This document shows positions 63,060 to 64,000 of a DNA stretch of 64,000 nucleotides, in pieces. The DNA is taken from the NCBI GenBank assembly GCA_004154925.1, contig QJNS01000018.1:434001-498000 (forward strand), in the 5' to 3' direction. Each line of letters opens with the position of its first letter. Within the stretch, counting starts at the first letter, position 1. A program made the translations under genes and the position numbers. The stretch comes from Monosporascus cannonballus (lineage: Eukaryota > Ascomycota > Sordariomycetes > Xylariales). The notes beneath the pieces were generated by a model that worked only from the letters and a program-made list of their open reading frames with translations, did no database searches and had not been told where the DNA came from.

Positions 63060-63656
63060 TATTCTTAAAGGAGTTTAGCTGATATATTGGACCCCTAACA
63101 GATACTTCTTGATCAAAAGCTATAGCTAAGGCTACGACTGCTGCGCCGCAGGCGCAGCCACAACCTCCAAAATGGGGTCCTGATCACGATCAGGCAACGG
63201 AAAAGGAGGATATGGGTTTTAGAAGTAAAACCCCCCGAGAAGGTAAGCTTTGTAAGGTGCTAAGGGATACACGTGTCAGGGCTACGTCATCTTTACGAAC
63301 TCGATGCGGGGGTCGGCTATATATATGGGTGTCAGCTAGCCAGGTGTGCTATAGTACACCAAATACGGAAAGGTCACCTTCGGATCGGAACATATATACT
63401 CCGTTGCTAGGCTACACAAACGCTGTACGCGTTGCGAGAGCGCACGTAATTAGCTGAATAGAACAACGCAACTGATATCCTTTATATCTGACAATGGGCG
63501 GTTTCTCTCTAGAAATAGAGGGGAAGATCAGGTTTCAGACTGTTTTCAATATATGGGTTACCTTGTTACTCTGACCTCTCAACAACACCTGACACGCATA
63601 CGTATGAGTCTGTCTCTTAAACCTTTGTCAATTTGTATAGCGCGTATAAGACCTAG
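63060..63656. other. Ordinary-composition island next to the right inverted repeat, unassigned
   Basis: This piece is free of RIP. The + strand has an 81-codon frame (63212-63457, beginning M-G-F-R-S-K-T-P-R-E-G-K). An in-frame stretch upstream of it encodes an Ala/Pro/Gln-rich run near 63130-63170. No domain is recognised, and the Cys/Arg/Ser-rich tail looks like non-coding translation. Two tight hairpins lie at 63140-63158 and 63179-63194. It may be the surviving end of an element gene, a promoter/leader region, or unrelated inserted DNA. Confidence 0.35.
63140..63194. repeat. Two perfect short hairpins
   Basis: GCTGCGCC (63140-63147) and GGCGCAGC (63151-63158) form an 8-bp stem with a 3-base loop. 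CCTGATC (63179-63185) and GATCAGG (63188-63194) form a 7-bp stem with a 2-base loop. Their function is unknown. Confidence 0.8.
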
Positions 63657-64000
63657 TAATATCTTATAACCTTAAAAAATCTCAGCTTCTAACTTGATCT
63701 TGTTGTCAATTTTATCGCCGATATAAGTTGATTTTCTTAACCTAACTGATTTAATCTAATTAACTAGGCTTAATTAACTTAAATTAATCGTCGATATAAC
63801 TAATTATTAATTTAACTAATTATTTGTTTTAATTTAATAATTTAATATATAAAACGGTTTTTACTGTTTTAAAAACGTTAAATTACTTAAATAATCATTT
63901 TTTGTTTACATATATCGTAAGTTAATGGCCTAATTGCATTTAGCAAATACAATATACATACATACAGTGGGATAGCTCTACTAAAAATTTGGGTTTTGTC
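63657..64000 (-). repeat. Right terminal inverted repeat of the large element (truncated by the window)
   Basis: The reverse complement opens GACAAAACCCAAA at the last base of the window and runs collinearly with 39570-39906 to TTATAAGATATTA at 63669-63657. The outermost 15-20 bases of the element lie outside the window. Confidence 0.55.

Larger units (their letters stand above)
39552..64000. mobile_element. Inferred very large element with long, divergent terminal inverted repeats (right end runs off the window)
   Basis: The left border at about 39552 and the last 340 bases of the window are collinear in inverted orientation. Shared blocks are GACAAAACCCAAA (39570-39582 against 63988-64000), an AATTAG block, a block around AAACAAAA, a block resembling TTGTCAAC/TTGACAAC, an AAGCT block, and TTATAAGATATTA (39894-39906 against 63657-63669). 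The last pair lies 324 and 331 bases from the first pair's outer ends. The span is at least 24.4 kb. Without family A copy 3 and the small inverted-repeat element about 15.4 kb remain. The true right end should lie about 15-20 bases beyond the window. No transposase is recognisable because the interior is RIP-destroyed. Class assignment is open. Confidence 0.5.

Overview
The window looks like a repeat-dominated, very AT-rich stretch of a filamentous ascomycete (Pezizomycotina) genome. Three observations support this. Almost all of the DNA carries the signature of repeat-induced point mutation (RIP): C-to-T and G-to-A transitions on both strands, with TpA-rich sequence left behind and many CpG retained. 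The retroelements are chromodomain-bearing Ty3/gypsy elements and a Ty1/copia element of fungal type. The one recognisable host-type gene encodes a HET (heterokaryon incompatibility) domain. The species cannot be named from the sequence alone.

Layout. 1-5724: the 3' part of a decayed Ty3/gypsy element of family C (+ strand) with its 3' LTR; its 5' end lies outside the window. 5815-13039: complete family A gypsy copy 1 (- strand; target-site duplication, TSD, TATAA). 13045-24100: a decayed Ty1/copia element (+ strand), split by complete family A copy 2 at 15817-23075 (+ strand; TSD TTAGA). 24226-24296: a decayed tRNA-like sequence. 24505-36806: complete family B gypsy (+ strand; 190-bp LTRs; TSD ATAGC), split by complete family C copy 2 at 29778-36501 (- strand; TSD AAACA/AAATA). 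36807-39551: an island of ordinary base composition that holds a frameshifted HET-domain gene. 39552-64000: inferred to be the inside of one very large element bounded by divergent terminal inverted repeats of about 340 bp, the right one running off the window. Inside it lie a smaller inverted-repeat element (43351-45112) that contains a family B solo LTR, complete family A copy 3 (51714-58963, - strand; TSD GTATT), a short LTR-like island near 40.8-41.06 kb, an unassigned island at 63.06-63.65 kb, and two long RIP-destroyed stretches I could not assign.

How the parts relate. Nothing here appears to be a working gene set. The window records repeated transposition, nesting and RIP inactivation around one small surviving island. 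Insertion order can be read from the nesting: copia is older than A copy 2, family B is older than C copy 2, and the large inverted-repeat element is older than A copy 3. RIP is strongest inside elements and fades over the outermost 150-250 bp of each, so element ends stay readable and supply the TSDs. The most unusual object is the large inverted-repeat element. Its terminus shares about 15 bases with the small inverted-repeat element inside it, which suggests an autonomous/non-autonomous pair of an unidentified DNA transposon group.
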